Numbered from the stretch's first letter, positions 26,914-37,001 are shown. The stretch: DNA of 64,000 nucleotides from Pseudomonas sp. ANT_H4 (GCF_008369295.1 NZ_VOBG01000007.1:1-64000); one strand, 5' to 3'. Notes: generated by a model from the letters alone, not told the origin. Program-made: numbers and translations.

Positions 26914-28775
26914 ATGGACATTACCCGCCGCGACTTCCTCAACGGCGTCGCCATCACCATTGCCGCCGGCATGACGCCGCTGCAAATCCTCCAGGCCGCC
27001 CCCGATGGCCGTTACTACCCGCCGGCCCTCACGGGCCTTCGGGGCAGCCACGTCGGCTCGTTCGAAATTGCCCACCAGATGGGCTGGGAGAAAAAGGTCT
27101 TCGACACCGAAAACTACCGATCACTGAAGACTACGACCTGGTGGTGGTCGGTGGTGGCCTGAGCGGCTTGTCAGCGGCCTGGTTCTACCGCGAAAAGCAT
27201 CCGAAGGCGAAGATCCTGGTCCTGGAAAACCACGATGACTTCGGCGGCCATGCCAAGCGCAACGAGTTCCAGGCCGGGGGCCGGATGATCATCGGTTATG
27301 GCGGCAGCGAGGCGTTCCAGTCGCCCAATCATCTGTACAGCCAGGAAGTGAACGGCCTGCTGAAAAAACTCGGGGTGAATATCAAGCGCTTCGAGACCGC
27401 CTTCGACCGTCAGTTCTATCCAGGGTTGGGCCTGTCACGCGGGGTGTTCTTCGATAAGGAAAACTTCGGTGAAGACAAACTGGTCACCGGCGACCCGACG
27501 CCGATGGTGGCCGACGATATCGCCCCGGATCAGTTGCATGCCCGCTCCATCAGCGACTTCATCAACGACTTCCCGCTACCCGAAGCCGACCGCCAGGCAC
27601 TGATCGCCCTGCACGTCGCGCCCAAGGACTACCTGCCAGGCAAGACCACCGAGGAAAAGGCCGACTACCTGGCCGTCACCAGCTATCGCAATTTCCTGCT
27701 CAAGGACGTGGGATTGTCTGAAGGCGCGGTGAAGTACTTCCAGAGCCGTACCAATGACTTCATGGCCCTGAGCATTGATGCTGTTGCGTCGTCCGATGCC
27801 TACAACGTGGGTTTCCCCGGCTTCGGCGGGATGAACCTGGCGCCCATCAGCGAAGAAGCTGCGGCGGAAATGGAAGAGCCCTACATCTACCACTTCCCCG
27901 ATGGCAACGCGTCCCTGGCACGCCTGATGGTGCGCAGCTTGATTCCGGCCGTGGCGCCGGGGCACACCATGGATGACGTGGTGCTGGCAGCGTTTGACTA
28001 CGCCAAGCTTGATCAGCCCAAGGCACCGGTGCGGATACGCTTGAACAGCACCGCAGTCAGCGTGCGCAACGTTGGCGACGGCGTGCATATCGGCTACAGC
28101 CGTGGCGGCAAGCTCGCCCAGGTACGCGGCAAACGCTGCATCCTGGCCTGCTACAACATGATGATTCCGTACCTGCTGCGTGACCTCCCGGCGGAACAGG
28201 CCTACGCCCTGAGCCAGAATGTAAAGTTCCCGCTGGTGTACACCAAGGTGGTGATCCGCAACTGGCAGTCATTCCAGAAGCTCGGTGTGCATGAGATTTA
28301 CGCGGCCACCCAGCCCTACAGCCGGATCAAGCTGGACTACCCGGTGAGCATGGGCGGCTACGATCACCCTCGCGATCCGACGCAGCCGATTGGTTTGCAC
28401 ATGGTCTACGTGCCCACCAGCCCCAACAGCGGCATGAACGCCCGCGACCAGGCCCGCGCCGGACGCGGTCGGTTGTATGGGCAGACCTTCGAAGTGCTTG
28501 AGGCGCAACTGCGCGATCAGTTGCAACGCATGCTCGGCCCAGGCGGGTTCAACCATGAGACGGACATCCTGGCGATCACGATCAATCGCTGGACCCATGG
28601 TTATGCGTACTTTTCCAACAGCCTGTTTGATGATGCCGACGAAAGCGAAAAGCTGATGAACCTGGCGCGCAAGCCCGTGGGGCATGTAAGCATCGCCAAC
28701 TCGGATGCGGCGTGGAGCGCTTATGCCCATGCGGCGATTGATGAGGCGTGGCGGGCGGTAGGGGAAGTGGGCTAA
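26914..28775 (+). pseudogene. spdH: Spermidine-dehydrogenase-like FAD protein, interrupted by a one-base frameshift
   Basis: Two frames together encode one protein of about 620 residues, the size I know for Pseudomonas SpdH. The first frame (26914 to about 27120) gives a Tat signal (TRRDFLNGVA) and a conserved-looking N-terminus ending KKVFDTENY. The second (continuing to 28775) resumes with EDYDLVVVGGGLSGLSAA, the FAD-binding Rossmann motif. Restoring one C in the CC run at 27117-27118 (TAC CCG ATC ACT GAA) joins them perfectly. SpdH cleaves spermidine to 1,3-diaminopropane and 4-aminobutyraldehyde, which fits the neighbouring PatD and importer. Either a real null mutation or a base-calling error in a short C-run. 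Family assignment is from memory of motifs, length and context. Confidence 0.75.
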
Positions 28776-28785
28776 CCATCATTTC

Positions 28786-28809
28786 GGAGCGAGCAAGCTC
28801 GCTCCTACA
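28786..28809. repeat. Single REP element
   Basis: GGAGCGAGCAAGCTCGCTCC followed by TACA: one palindromic unit of the GAGCGAGC-type REP family. It lies between the spdH-like gene and opgD, after the stop codon. Confidence 0.85.
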
Positions 28810-28994
28810 TATCTTGTTTCACATCCGACGCCATTACCTCGCTATCAATCATTTTTTATCCGCCACCGAACGGCTTAAGCTATTTGGCATCTGTTTAATG
28901 TCCGTTGCGTTTGGCCGAAGGCATGTCCGAACCGTTATTTCTGATCCAGCACGTGCCAGGAACGGCGCGGGATTGTCCACGACAGGTTGTCTCT

Positions 28995-30620
28995 ATGCAC
29001 CGCAGGAATTTGCTCAAAGCGTCCATGGCCATTGCGGCTTACACAGGTCTATCGGCCAGCGGCCTCTTGGCTGCACAGGCCTGGGCGGGTAATCGCACCG
29101 CTGATGGCGAGGCCCAGGCGTTCGACTTCGACGCGCTGAAGATCCAGGCCAAGCAACTGGCCGGCAAGCGCTACCTGGACACCAAGCAGGTGCTGCCGCC
29201 GACCCTGGCGACCATGACCCCGCAAAACTTCAATGCCATCGGCTACGACGGCAAGCATTCGTTGTGGAAAGAGGTGAACGGCCAATTGGACGTGCAGTTT
29301 TTCCATGTCGGCATGGGCTTCAAGACGCCAGTGCGCATGCATAGCGTCGACCCAAAAACCCGCCAGGCTCGCGAGGTGCATTTTCGACCGGAGCTGTTCA
29401 ACTACGAAAAAACCACGGTGGACACCAAACAGCTCACAGGTGACCTGGGTTTTTCCGGGTTCAAGCTGTTCAAGGCCCCAGAACTGGATCGGCACGACGT
29501 GTTGTCTTTTCTCGGCGCCAGTTATTTCCGCGCGGTGGATGCCACTGGTCAGTACGGTCTCTCTGCCCGCGGCCTGGCAATCGACACCTACGCGAAAAAA
29601 CGCGAGGAATTCCCCGATTTCACCCAGTTCTGGTTCGAGACCCCGGACAAGGACAGCACCCGTTTCGTGGTCTACGCCCTGCTGGACTCGCCGAGCGCCA
29701 CGGGTGCCTACCGTTTCGACATCGACTGCCAGGCCAACCAGGTCGTCATGGCCATCGATGCCCATATCAACGCCCGCACCACCATTGAACAACTGGGCAT
29801 CGCACCGATGACCAGCATGTTCAGCTGTGGCACCCATGAACGGCGGATGTGCGACACCATCCACCCGCAAATCCACGACTCAGATCGCCTGGCGATGTGG
29901 CGCGGCAACGGCGAGTGGATCTGCCGCCCGCTGAACAACCCGGCGACCTTGCAGTTCAACGCCTTCGCCGACAAAGACCCGAAAGGTTTCGGCCTGGTGC
30001 AGACCGACCATGAGTTCGCCAGCTATCAGGACACGGTCGACTGGTACAGCAAGCGTCCAAGCCTGTGGGTAGAACCGACAACCGCGTGGGGCGAAGGCTC
30101 TATCGACCTGTTGGAAATTCCTACTACCGGTGAAACCATGGACAACATCGTGGCTTTCTGGACGCCGAAAAAACCAGTGGCCGCTGGCGACTCGTTGAAC
30201 TACGGCTACAAGCTGTACTGGAGCGCATTACCGCCGGTCAGCACACCGCTGGCGCAGGTCGACGCCACCCGTTCGGGCATGGGTGGTTTCACTGAAGGTT
30301 GGGCACCGGGCGAGCATTACCCGCCCGTCTGGGCACGACGTTTTGCCGTGGACTTCAAAGGGGGTGGCCTGGACCGCTTGCCAGAGGGCACGGGGATCGA
30401 GCCGGTAGTCACCTGCTCCCATGGCGAACTGAAGGACTTCAGCGTGCTGGTGCTGGATGCCATCAAGGGCTATCGAATCCTGTTCGACTGGTATCCGACC
30501 AGTGACAGTGTGGAGCCCGTGGAACTGCGACTGTTTATCCGCACCAATGACCGGACCCTGAGTGAAACCTGGTTGTACCAGTACTTCCCGCCAGCACTGG
30601 ACAAGCGCAAATACACGTAA
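28995..30620 (+). CDS. opgD: Glucan biosynthesis protein D (osmoregulated periplasmic glucans)
   Basis: A 541-residue periplasmic protein involved in osmoregulated periplasmic glucan structure (MdoD/OpgD). ATG at 28995 begins a Tat signal peptide with the twin-arginine motif HRRNLLK followed by a hydrophobic stretch; OpgD is a known Tat substrate. The mature domain starts near [18 protein letters not shown] and contains the family segments [20 protein letters not shown] and [13 protein letters not shown]. Length is close to E. coli OpgD (551). An upstream in-frame ATG at 28905 would put about 30 residues before the signal peptide and is unlikely. It is convergent with the next gene, with seven bases between them. 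Confidence 0.95.
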   Translation: MHRRNLLKASMAIAAYTGLSASGLLAAQAWAGNRTADGEAQAFDFDALKIQAKQLAGKRYLDTKQVLPPTLATMTPQNFNAIGYDGKHSLWKEVNGQLDVQFFHVGMGFKTPVRMHSVDPKTRQAREVHFRPELFNYEKTTVDTKQLTGDLGFSGFKLFKAPELDRHDVLSFLGASYFRAVDATGQYGLSARGLAIDTYAKKREEFPDFTQFWFETPDKDSTRFVVYALLDSPSATGAYRFDIDCQANQVVMAIDAHINARTTIEQLGIAPMTSMFSCGTHERRMCDTIHPQIHDSDRLAMWRGNGEWICRPLNNPATLQFNAFADKDPKGFGLVQTDHEFASYQDTVDWYSKRPSLWVEPTTAWGEGSIDLLEIPTTGETMDNIVAFWTPKKPVAAGDSLNYGYKLYWSALPPVSTPLAQVDATRSGMGGFTEGWAPGEHYPPVWARRFAVDFKGGGLDRLPEGTGIEPVVTCSHGELKDFSVLVLDAIKGYRILFDWYPTSDSVEPVELRLFIRTNDRTLSETWLYQYFPPALDKRKYT

Positions 30621-30627
30621 CGCACGA

Positions 30628-31734
30628 TCAATCCCGCAGGTCAGACTCATGAATAGGCTGATCCCGATGGGTCGCCCGCTGATACTGCGCCGGCCAGATG
30701 GCCTTGCGTCCGCCCAGGTCATCGTCGGCATGCAGCGGCCAGTACGGATCACGCAACAGCTCACGGGCTAGGAAGATGATGTCTGCCTGGCAGGTGCGCA
30801 GGATGTGCTCGGCTTGAGCAGGCTCGGTAATCATTCCCACGGTGCCGGTGGCCATACCGGATTCCTTGCGCACGCGCTCGGCGAAGCGGGTCTGGTAACC
30901 GGGGCCTATAGGGATTTCCGCATTGGCGGCGGTGCCGCCGGACGACACGTCAATCAGGTCGACGCCCAGGTCTTTCAGGCGCCGGGCCAGCTCCACAGTT
31001 TCGTCCGGGTTCCAGCCATCTTCAACCCAGTCGGTGGCCGACACCCGCACAAACAGCGGCAGTTCTTGCGGCCAGACCTCGCGCACCGCCTCGGTGACTT
31101 GCAGCACCAGGCGGATGCGATTTTCGAAGGAGCCGCCGTATTGATCCTGACGCTGATTGCTCAGGGGCGAGAGAAATTGATGCAACAAATAGCCATGGGC
31201 GGCATGAATTTCCACCACGCTGAAACCAGCGCTCAAGGCGCGCTTGGCGGCGGCGACAAAATCAGCAATCACGCTCTGGATTTGCTCTTCGTCCAACTGT
31301 TTCGGTACGGTGTGCTGCGGGTCAAAGGCAATCGGTGATGGCCCGATCGGAACCCAGCCGCCGTCTTCGGGCTTGACGCTGCCGTGCTTGCCGATCCACG
31401 GCCGATGGGTGCTCGCCTTGCGCCCGGCGTGGGCCAATTGAATCCCCGCCACCGAGCCTTGGGCGCTGATGAAGCGGGTGATGCGTTGCAGCGGTTCGAT
31501 CTGTTCGTCGTTCCAAAGCCCCAGGTCCTGGGCGGTGATCCGACCATCGGCCGTCACGGCGGTGGCTTCGGTAAAAATCAGCCCGGCGCCACCGACGGCA
31601 CGGCTGCCGAGGTGCACCAGGTGCCAGTCATTGGCCAGGCCGTCAACGGCGCTGTACTGGCACATTGGCGACACGGCAATGCGGTTGAGCAGGGTCAATT
31701 GGCGCAAAGTGTAGGGTTCTAGCAGCAGACTCAT
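30628..31734 (-). CDS. Old Yellow Enzyme family NADH:flavin oxidoreductase (YqjM/XenA-like class)
   Basis: A 368-residue FMN-dependent ene-reductase. The start RIAVSPMCQYSA carries the Cys that tunes the flavin in the YqjM/XenA class; LAHAGRKAS supplies the phenol-binding His region; GYLLHQFLSPLSNQRQDQYG and NRIRLVLQVTEAVRE are class hallmarks. Such enzymes reduce activated alkenes and nitro compounds; the native substrate is unknown. It stands alone on the minus strand. Confidence 0.94.
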   Translation of the reverse strand: MSLLLEPYTLRQLTLLNRIAVSPMCQYSAVDGLANDWHLVHLGSRAVGGAGLIFTEATAVTADGRITAQDLGLWNDEQIEPLQRITRFISAQGSVAGIQLAHAGRKASTHRPWIGKHGSVKPEDGGWVPIGPSPIAFDPQHTVPKQLDEEQIQSVIADFVAAAKRALSAGFSVVEIHAAHGYLLHQFLSPLSNQRQDQYGGSFENRIRLVLQVTEAVREVWPQELPLFVRVSATDWVEDGWNPDETVELARRLKDLGVDLIDVSSGGTAANAEIPIGPGYQTRFAERVRKESGMATGTVGMITEPAQAEHILRTCQADIIFLARELLRDPYWPLHADDDLGGRKAIWPAQYQRATHRDQPIHESDLRD

Positions 31735-31885
31735 GGGGCACCTCTTTTATGCAGTGGGCAGGCTCCAGGGTTCTGTTTGAAAGGTCGACGAAAAACCCGT
31801 CCCCGGCGGGCTGAAAAAAGACAAGGTCACAAGACCAATCACACAGTACTTAGAGATTAGTCGACAACGGGGGATTGCACAGGGT

Positions 31886-33595
31886 TCAGCGCGGCTCGAT
31901 GTGGGCAATCATCAACTGTACGGTTTCCTGGCCACGGAATTCATTGACGTCTAGTTTGTAGGCCAACTCCACCCAGCGAATGTTCGGGTTTGGCCAAATC
32001 TCGCGGTCGACGCCAAAGGCGATGCCGTCCAGTTTCACCGAGCCACATTCACTCTTGAGTACCACTTTAAGGTGCCGCTCGCCCACCACACGCTGTTCCA
32101 CCAACTGGAACACACCGTGAAACAACGGCTCGGGAAAATGCTGGCCCCACGGCCCGGCGTTGCGCAGGGCGCGGGCCAGTTCCAGATGGAATTCCTCGAC
32201 CGCCAGGGTGCCATCAGACAGCAGGCGCCCGGTGAGGTCTTCTTCGCGCAGCTGCCGACGTACTTCGGTGTCGAAGGCTTCGGCGAACAGCGGGAAATTG
32301 GCTTCAGGCAAGGTCAGGCCGGCCGCCATGGCGTGGCCCCCGTACTTGGCGATCAGGTTCGGGTGCTGGCTAGCCACCACCGCCAGGGCATCGCGAATAT
32401 GAAAGCCCGGCACCGAACGCCCCGACCCCTTGAGCAGTCCGTCGCCGGCATCGGCAAAGGCGATGGTCGGGCGGAAGTAACGCTCTTTCATCCGCGACGC
32501 CAGAATCCCGATGACGCCCTGGTGCCACTCCGGATCGAACAGGCACAGGCCGAACGGCATGGACTCCACCGGCAAGTCCTTGAGTTGGGCCAGGGCTTCG
32601 CGCTGCATGCCCTGCTCGATGGACTTGCGGTCCTGGTTCATGCCGTCCAGTTGCGCGGCCATTTCCCGGGCAGCGGCGAAGTCGCTGGTGAGCAGGCATT
32701 CGATGCCCAGGCTCATGTCATCCAGACGGCCGGCGGCGTTGAGCCTTGGGCCAAGGATAAAACCCAGGTCGGTGGACGTGATGCGCGCGTGGTCACGCTT
32801 GGCCACTTCGAGGATCGCCTTGATCCCCGGCCGGGCGCGACCGGCGCGAATGCGTTCCAGGCCTTGATAGACCAGGATGCGGTTGTTGGCATCCAGGGGC
32901 ACCACGTCGGCCACGCTGCCCAGGGCCACCAGGTCCAACAGCTCGCCGATGTTCGGCTGGGGTTTGCTCTCGTACCAGCCAAGGCTGCGCAAACGGGCAC
33001 GCAAGGCCATCAGCACGTAGAAGATCACGCCAACACCGGCCAGGGCTTTGCTGGGGAACTCGCAGCCTGGCTGGTTCGGGTTGACGATGGCATCAGCCGC
33101 CGGCAGTTCGTCGCCAGGCAAGTGGTGGTCGGTAACCAGCACCTTGAGCCCCGCCGCTTTCGCCGCTGCCACGCCTTCGACACTGGAGATGCCGTTGTCC
33201 ACGGTGATCAGCAACTGCGGCTCACGCTGCAGGGCCACGGCGACGATTTCCGGGGTCAGGCCATAGCCGAACTCAAAACGGTTGGGCACCAGGTAGTCGA
33301 CGTGAGCGGCACCGAGCAAGCGCAGGCCAAGCATGCCCACGGTGCTGGCGGTGGCGCCGTCGGCATCGAAGTCACCGACGATCAGGATCCGCTGGCGCTG
33401 CTCCAGGGCGATCACCAGCAAATCCACTGCGGCATCGATACCCTTGAGCTGCTGATACGGGATCAACCGTGCCAGGCTTTTATCCAGCTCGGCTTCCGAC
33501 TCCACCCCGCGTGCGGCGTAGAGACGGGTCAGCAGCGGTGGCAGTTCACCGAGAAATGGCAGGACGGCGGGCAGCGGGCGAGGTTCGATACGCAT
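31886..33595 (-). CDS. recJ: Single-stranded-DNA-specific exonuclease RecJ
   Basis: A 569-residue 5'-3' single-strand exonuclease of recombination and repair. DHH-family motifs are present: VGDFDADGATAS (about 75-90), ITVDNGIS, and VTDHHLPGDELPAADAIVNP (about 155-175). The DHHA1 domain follows with GGHAMAAGLTLPE (about 420), and a C-terminal OB-like domain ends the protein. Length matches the family. It is separated from the YaeQ gene by a REPIN. Confidence 0.98.
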   Translation of the reverse strand: MRIEPRPLPAVLPFLGELPPLLTRLYAARGVESEAELDKSLARLIPYQQLKGIDAAVDLLVIALEQRQRILIVGDFDADGATASTVGMLGLRLLGAAHVDYLVPNRFEFGYGLTPEIVAVALQREPQLLITVDNGISSVEGVAAAKAAGLKVLVTDHHLPGDELPAADAIVNPNQPGCEFPSKALAGVGVIFYVLMALRARLRSLGWYESKPQPNIGELLDLVALGSVADVVPLDANNRILVYQGLERIRAGRARPGIKAILEVAKRDHARITSTDLGFILGPRLNAAGRLDDMSLGIECLLTSDFAAAREMAAQLDGMNQDRKSIEQGMQREALAQLKDLPVESMPFGLCLFDPEWHQGVIGILASRMKERYFRPTIAFADAGDGLLKGSGRSVPGFHIRDALAVVASQHPNLIAKYGGHAMAAGLTLPEANFPLFAEAFDTEVRRQLREEDLTGRLLSDGTLAVEEFHLELARALRNAGPWGQHFPEPLFHGVFQLVEQRVVGERHLKVVLKSECGSVKLDGIAFGVDREIWPNPNIRWVELAYKLDVNEFRGQETVQLMIAHIEPR

Positions 33596-33620
33596 GGGGT
33601 GACGGGGGCTTCTCTTAAAT

Positions 33621-33720
33621 TGTAGGAGCGAGCTTGCTCGCGATGGTCGTTAACGATGACGCGTGTTGCCTGAATAAACGCGCTGTCCTCAGGTTCATCG
33701 CGAGCAAGCTCGCTCCTACA
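33621..33720. repeat. REPIN of the GAGCGAGC type
   Basis: TGTAGGAGCGAGCTTGCTCG at 33621 and its inverse ending CTCGCTCCTACA at 33720 enclose about 50 bases containing GTCGTTAACGATGAC. The same doublet occurs in opposite orientation at 54110-54223, sharing much of the loop sequence as well. Confidence 0.92.
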
Positions 33721-33742
33721 GGAGGCCGCATAAAACCAATGC

Positions 33743-34285
33743 CTAGCCGCGCTCGCCAACCAGCCATTCAAGCTGGACTTCATGCTGGCCACGGTCATCG
33801 GTCACAAAGATCGTACCTTCGCTGATCATCACGTCCCACTTGATCACCCGTGGCATGTCTTTGGCCAGGGTTTCGAGAATCTCCTGGGGCACGGCAGCGA
33901 TGTGCACGTTTTTCAGGTTTTTCGCCACGGGAATCACCTTGCCTTCCCAGACCCGCAGGCTGCCGTATGCCAGTAAGCTGGTGCGTTCGGTACGACGCGA
34001 GCACCAGGTCAAGCGGTCGGCATCGGGCTGGCCGACTTCGATCCAGTGCAAAACTCGATCATCCAGGCTTTTTTCCCACAGGGCTGGCTCGTCTACATCT
34101 GACAGACCACGACCAAACGACAACTGCTCGTTGTACCAAAAGGCATAGGCCAGCAACCGCACGGTCATGCGCTCTTCGGTTTCCGACGGGTGGCGGGCGA
34201 TGGTCCGCTTGATGCTCTCGTACACCGAACGATCGAGGTCGGTGAGGTTGAGTTCAAATTTGTAGGTCGTGGACGGCTGGGCCAT
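33743..34285 (-). CDS. YaeQ family protein
   Basis: A 180-residue protein of the YaeQ family (RfaH-suppressor-associated, nuclease-like PD-(D/E)xK fold by family knowledge). ATG at 34285 gives the typical N-terminus MAQPSTTYKFELNLTDLDRS; ATG at 34318 would add eleven unsupported residues. The conserved FWYNEQLSFGRGLSDVDEPALW and HWIEVGQPDADRL segments are present. Its cellular role is unclear. Confidence 0.93.
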   Translation of the reverse strand: MAQPSTTYKFELNLTDLDRSVYESIKRTIARHPSETEERMTVRLLAYAFWYNEQLSFGRGLSDVDEPALWEKSLDDRVLHWIEVGQPDADRLTWCSRRTERTSLLAYGSLRVWEGKVIPVAKNLKNVHIAAVPQEILETLAKDMPRVIKWDVMISEGTIFVTDDRGQHEVQLEWLVGERG

Positions 34286-34433
34286 GAACGGGCTTCTAGA
34301 GACTGGGAAAGGCGGCAAGTCTAACCGATGGAGGGGGCATTCAACGAATCCTGCGCTACATCATCCTTATCCCTGCACCGCTCGCCTATGTTAAAAGGCA
34401 TCACAAACACGCCCCGCGCCTGAGAGGATCCTC

Positions 34434-35633
34434 ATGTCGTTTACCGCCAAACCGCTTGCCGGCCTGAAAGTCATCGAACTCGGCACCCTGATCGCCGGCC
34501 CTTTCGCGTCCCGCATCTGCGCCGAGTTCGGTGCCGAGGTGATCAAGGTCGAATCCCCGGATGGCGGCGACCCTCTGCGAAAATGGCGCAAGCTGTATGA
34601 AGGCACGTCCTTGTGGTGGTTCGTCCAGGCGCGCAACAAACAGTCGCTGACCCTGAACCTCAAACATCCGGACGGCCTGGCGATCCTCAAGCAATTGCTG
34701 GCAGATGCAGACATTCTGATCGAGAACTTTCGCCCTGGGGTGCTGGAAAAGCTCGGCCTTGGCTGGGAAACCTTGCACGCACTGAACCCTAAACTGGTGA
34801 TGGTGCGCCTCTCGGGCTTCGGCCAGACCGGGCCGATGAAGAATCAACCGGGATTCGGCGCGGTGGGCGAATCCATGGGTGGCCTGCGCTATATCACTGG
34901 TTTCGAGGACCGTGCGCCGGTGCGAACCGGGATTTCCATCGGCGATTCGATTGCCGCCTTGTGGGCGGTGATCGGCGCGCTGATGGCTTTGCGTCATCGC
35001 GAGGTCAACGGTGGCCTGGGCCAGGTGGTGGATGTGGCGTTGTATGAAGCCATCTTCGCCATGATGGAAAGCATGATTCCGGAGTTCGACGTGTTCGGTT
35101 TTATCCGCGAGCGCACCGGCAATATCATGCCAGGGATTACGCCCTCGTCGATCCACACCAGCGCCGACGGCAAGCATGTGCAGATCGGCGCCAATGGCGA
35201 TGCGATCTTCAAGCGTTTCATGCTGGTCATCGGGCGCGAGGATTTGGCCAATGACCCGCAACTTGCCAGCAACGATGGCCGTGACAGCCGGCGCGACGAG
35301 CTGTATGGGGTGATTGATCGCTGGGTCAACTCGTTGCCACTGGAGCAAGTGGTAGAGCAGTTGAACCAGGCCGAGGTACCCGCCAGCCGGATCTACAGCG
35401 CTGAAGACATGCTCGGCGATCCGCAATTTCTCGCCCGCGAGATGTTCCTCCAGGCGAAGCTGCCAGGGGGCAAGGACTTCAAGATGCCCGGCATCGTGCC
35501 CAAACTCTCAGACACCCCCGGCAGCTGCGAGTGGGTCGGCCCGCAGTTGGGAGAGCACAACGCTGTGGTGCTCAACTCACTGGGCTACGACGACGCGGCC
35601 ATTACCCGTTTGCGTAAAGATGGCGCTATCTGA
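34434..35633 (+). CDS. CaiB/BaiF-family CoA transferase
   Basis: A 399-residue family III CoA transferase that moves CoA between carboxylic acids. N-terminal GLKVIELGTLIAGPFASRI, the RLSGFGQTGP motif, and the catalytic Asp region RTGISIGDSIAALWA are all present. GAGAGGA precedes the ATG. The substrate is unknown. No acyl-CoA dehydrogenase or ligase is adjacent, so context does not help. Confidence 0.95.
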   Translation: MSFTAKPLAGLKVIELGTLIAGPFASRICAEFGAEVIKVESPDGGDPLRKWRKLYEGTSLWWFVQARNKQSLTLNLKHPDGLAILKQLLADADILIENFRPGVLEKLGLGWETLHALNPKLVMVRLSGFGQTGPMKNQPGFGAVGESMGGLRYITGFEDRAPVRTGISIGDSIAALWAVIGALMALRHREVNGGLGQVVDVALYEAIFAMMESMIPEFDVFGFIRERTGNIMPGITPSSIHTSADGKHVQIGANGDAIFKRFMLVIGREDLANDPQLASNDGRDSRRDELYGVIDRWVNSLPLEQVVEQLNQAEVPASRIYSAEDMLGDPQFLAREMFLQAKLPGGKDFKMPGIVPKLSDTPGSCEWVGPQLGEHNAVVLNSLGYDDAAITRLRKDGAI

Positions 35634-35661
35634 TGCGGTTTTCAGGAGAACACTCAAGATA

Positions 35662-36546
35662 ATGGCCTGTCGCCTCAAGAGACGCTTCCTTCGCCTGTTT
35701 TTCATTACTTCGCTGCTCGGGGCGCTACCGCTATCGAGCCAGGCCGAGGAAACCTTGACGTGGCTGATGCGCGACCTGCCGCCGATGACCATTTTCGAAG
35801 GCCCGCAAAAGGGTCAGGGCACCGTCGACCAATTTCTGCCGATACTCATTGAACACTTACCGGAATACCGGCACCAGATCCTCCACGTCAACCGTGCCCG
35901 AGGCATGCAAATGCTGCTGGCGCCCTCCTTCACCTGCGATCTGTCCTTGTTGTGGACGCCGGCACGAGCAAAGTCGATTGTATTTTCCACCCCAGCCTTC
36001 GCGGTGCTAAGCAATGGCGTAGCGATCCGCCGATCCCAACAGGACGCGCTGGCGCCTTTCGTCGTTGACGGCAAGGTCGACCTGGAAAAGCTGTTGGACG
36101 CCAGGGACGCGCGCCTTGGGGTAGTCGCCGAGCGCAGCTATGGCCCTTTCATTGATGAGCGATTGCAACACACTGACCCGCACAAACTGACGCCGCATTA
36201 CGGCAACGATGCACTGGGAAGCCTGCTGCAAATGCAGCGCCTGGGGCGACTAGAGGCAGTGCTGGGCTACTGGACAGAAATTCGTTATCAGGCCCGGCAA
36301 CAGGGTATTGATCCCAACGACTTGATCTTCTATCCGATCACCGGCACCGCGCTTTATCAGCGAATCCATATCGGTTGCTCCGACACCGCCCAGGGTCGAC
36401 AAGCCATTGAACACATCGACCACGTGTTGCAAAGCATCCCCCAGGAGCCACTGCTACAGTCCTACGCCTCATGGCTCGACCCAGTGCTGCGCGAACAATA
36501 TCTGAAAGACAACCCGCTGTTTTTCGAAGACTCTCCAGGCCAATGA
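35662..36546 (+). CDS. Periplasmic solute-binding-like protein (TIGR02285-type)
   Basis: A 294-residue protein with a signal peptide (basic RLKRRFLRLFF, hydrophobic core, cleavage near LSSQAEE). The mature part opens with TLTWLMRDLPPMTIFEGPQ and resembles bacterial extracellular solute-binding family 3, the TIGR02285 group. No permease or ATPase is nearby, so it may be an orphan sensor-type protein rather than a transporter component. ATG at 35662 is used; AGGAG lies 13 bases upstream, which is far, and ATG at 35620, overlapping the CoA transferase, is an alternative. Confidence 0.8.
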   Translation: MACRLKRRFLRLFFITSLLGALPLSSQAEETLTWLMRDLPPMTIFEGPQKGQGTVDQFLPILIEHLPEYRHQILHVNRARGMQMLLAPSFTCDLSLLWTPARAKSIVFSTPAFAVLSNGVAIRRSQQDALAPFVVDGKVDLEKLLDARDARLGVVAERSYGPFIDERLQHTDPHKLTPHYGNDALGSLLQMQRLGRLEAVLGYWTEIRYQARQQGIDPNDLIFYPITGTALYQRIHIGCSDTAQGRQAIEHIDHVLQSIPQEPLLQSYASWLDPVLREQYLKDNPLFFEDSPGQ

Positions 36547-36557
36547 CAAATCCCGGG

Positions 36558-36597
36558 CAAAAAGAAACCCCGAGAAGTGGGGAGACGACTCGGGGTT
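36558..36597 (-). terminator. Rho-independent terminator for the DUF3509 transcript
   Basis: AACCCCGAG (36566-36574) pairs with CTCGGGGTT (36589-36597); on the minus strand it is followed by TTTCTTTTTG. It lies about 120 bases after the DUF3509 stop, leaving a long 3' untranslated segment. It may also stop the convergent plus-strand gene less efficiently. Confidence 0.8.
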
Positions 36598-36716
36598 AAA
36601 CGTGGCCTATAAAGACCAGTACAACAAGCTACAAGCACCGGAGCACAATGCTTGATCTTGCTGTTACAAAATCTGACTCGCCCTACCGTAGGAAGGTTCC
36701 AAATAAAAATAATTCT

Positions 36717-37001
36717 TCATGCCACCGCGCCGGTACGGGTCAGGGCCGCATTGCGCAACGCCGCGATAACCGAGGGTTCCAGGCGCCCTTCGGCGATCAT
36801 CAAGTCGCGGTGCAGACAGTCCACTACGTCCACCAGTGAGCGCTTGTCGGTCAATTGCGCCCGGTCGACTTCACGCTCGACAACAATGGCACCGGCTGGA
36901 TTCTTCACGGTCACCAGGCATTCGCCCTGCACACCAGAGGTGGTCAGCGTAACCTGATAAGGGCTCAGTGCTTCACCGAGCAATAGGCTGATACTTTCCA
37001 T
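36717..37001 (-). CDS. DUF3509 protein
   Basis: A 94-residue small protein of the Pseudomonas-specific DUF3509 family, recognised by MESISLLLGEALSPYQVTL and GECLVTVKNPAGAIVVERE. Composition suggests a compact alpha/beta protein with no signal or membrane segment. The start is ATG at 37001; an in-frame GTG at 37013 is possible. It is divergent from the response regulator gene across 337 bases, and convergent with the solute-binding-like gene. Function unknown. Confidence 0.85.
   Translation of the reverse strand: MESISLLLGEALSPYQVTLTTSGVQGECLVTVKNPAGAIVVEREVDRAQLTDKRSLVDVVDCLHRDLMIAEGRLEPSVIAALRNAALTRTGAVA

Noticed and set aside
27141..28775. Treating the second part of the spdH-like frame as a separate gene starting at GTG 27141
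   Set aside because: It would start in the middle of the FAD-binding strand; joining it to the upstream Tat signal by one base gives a normal-length protein.
32072..33625. Plus-strand 517-codon open frame opposite recJ
   Set aside because: Antisense to an intact recJ, no recognisable domain.
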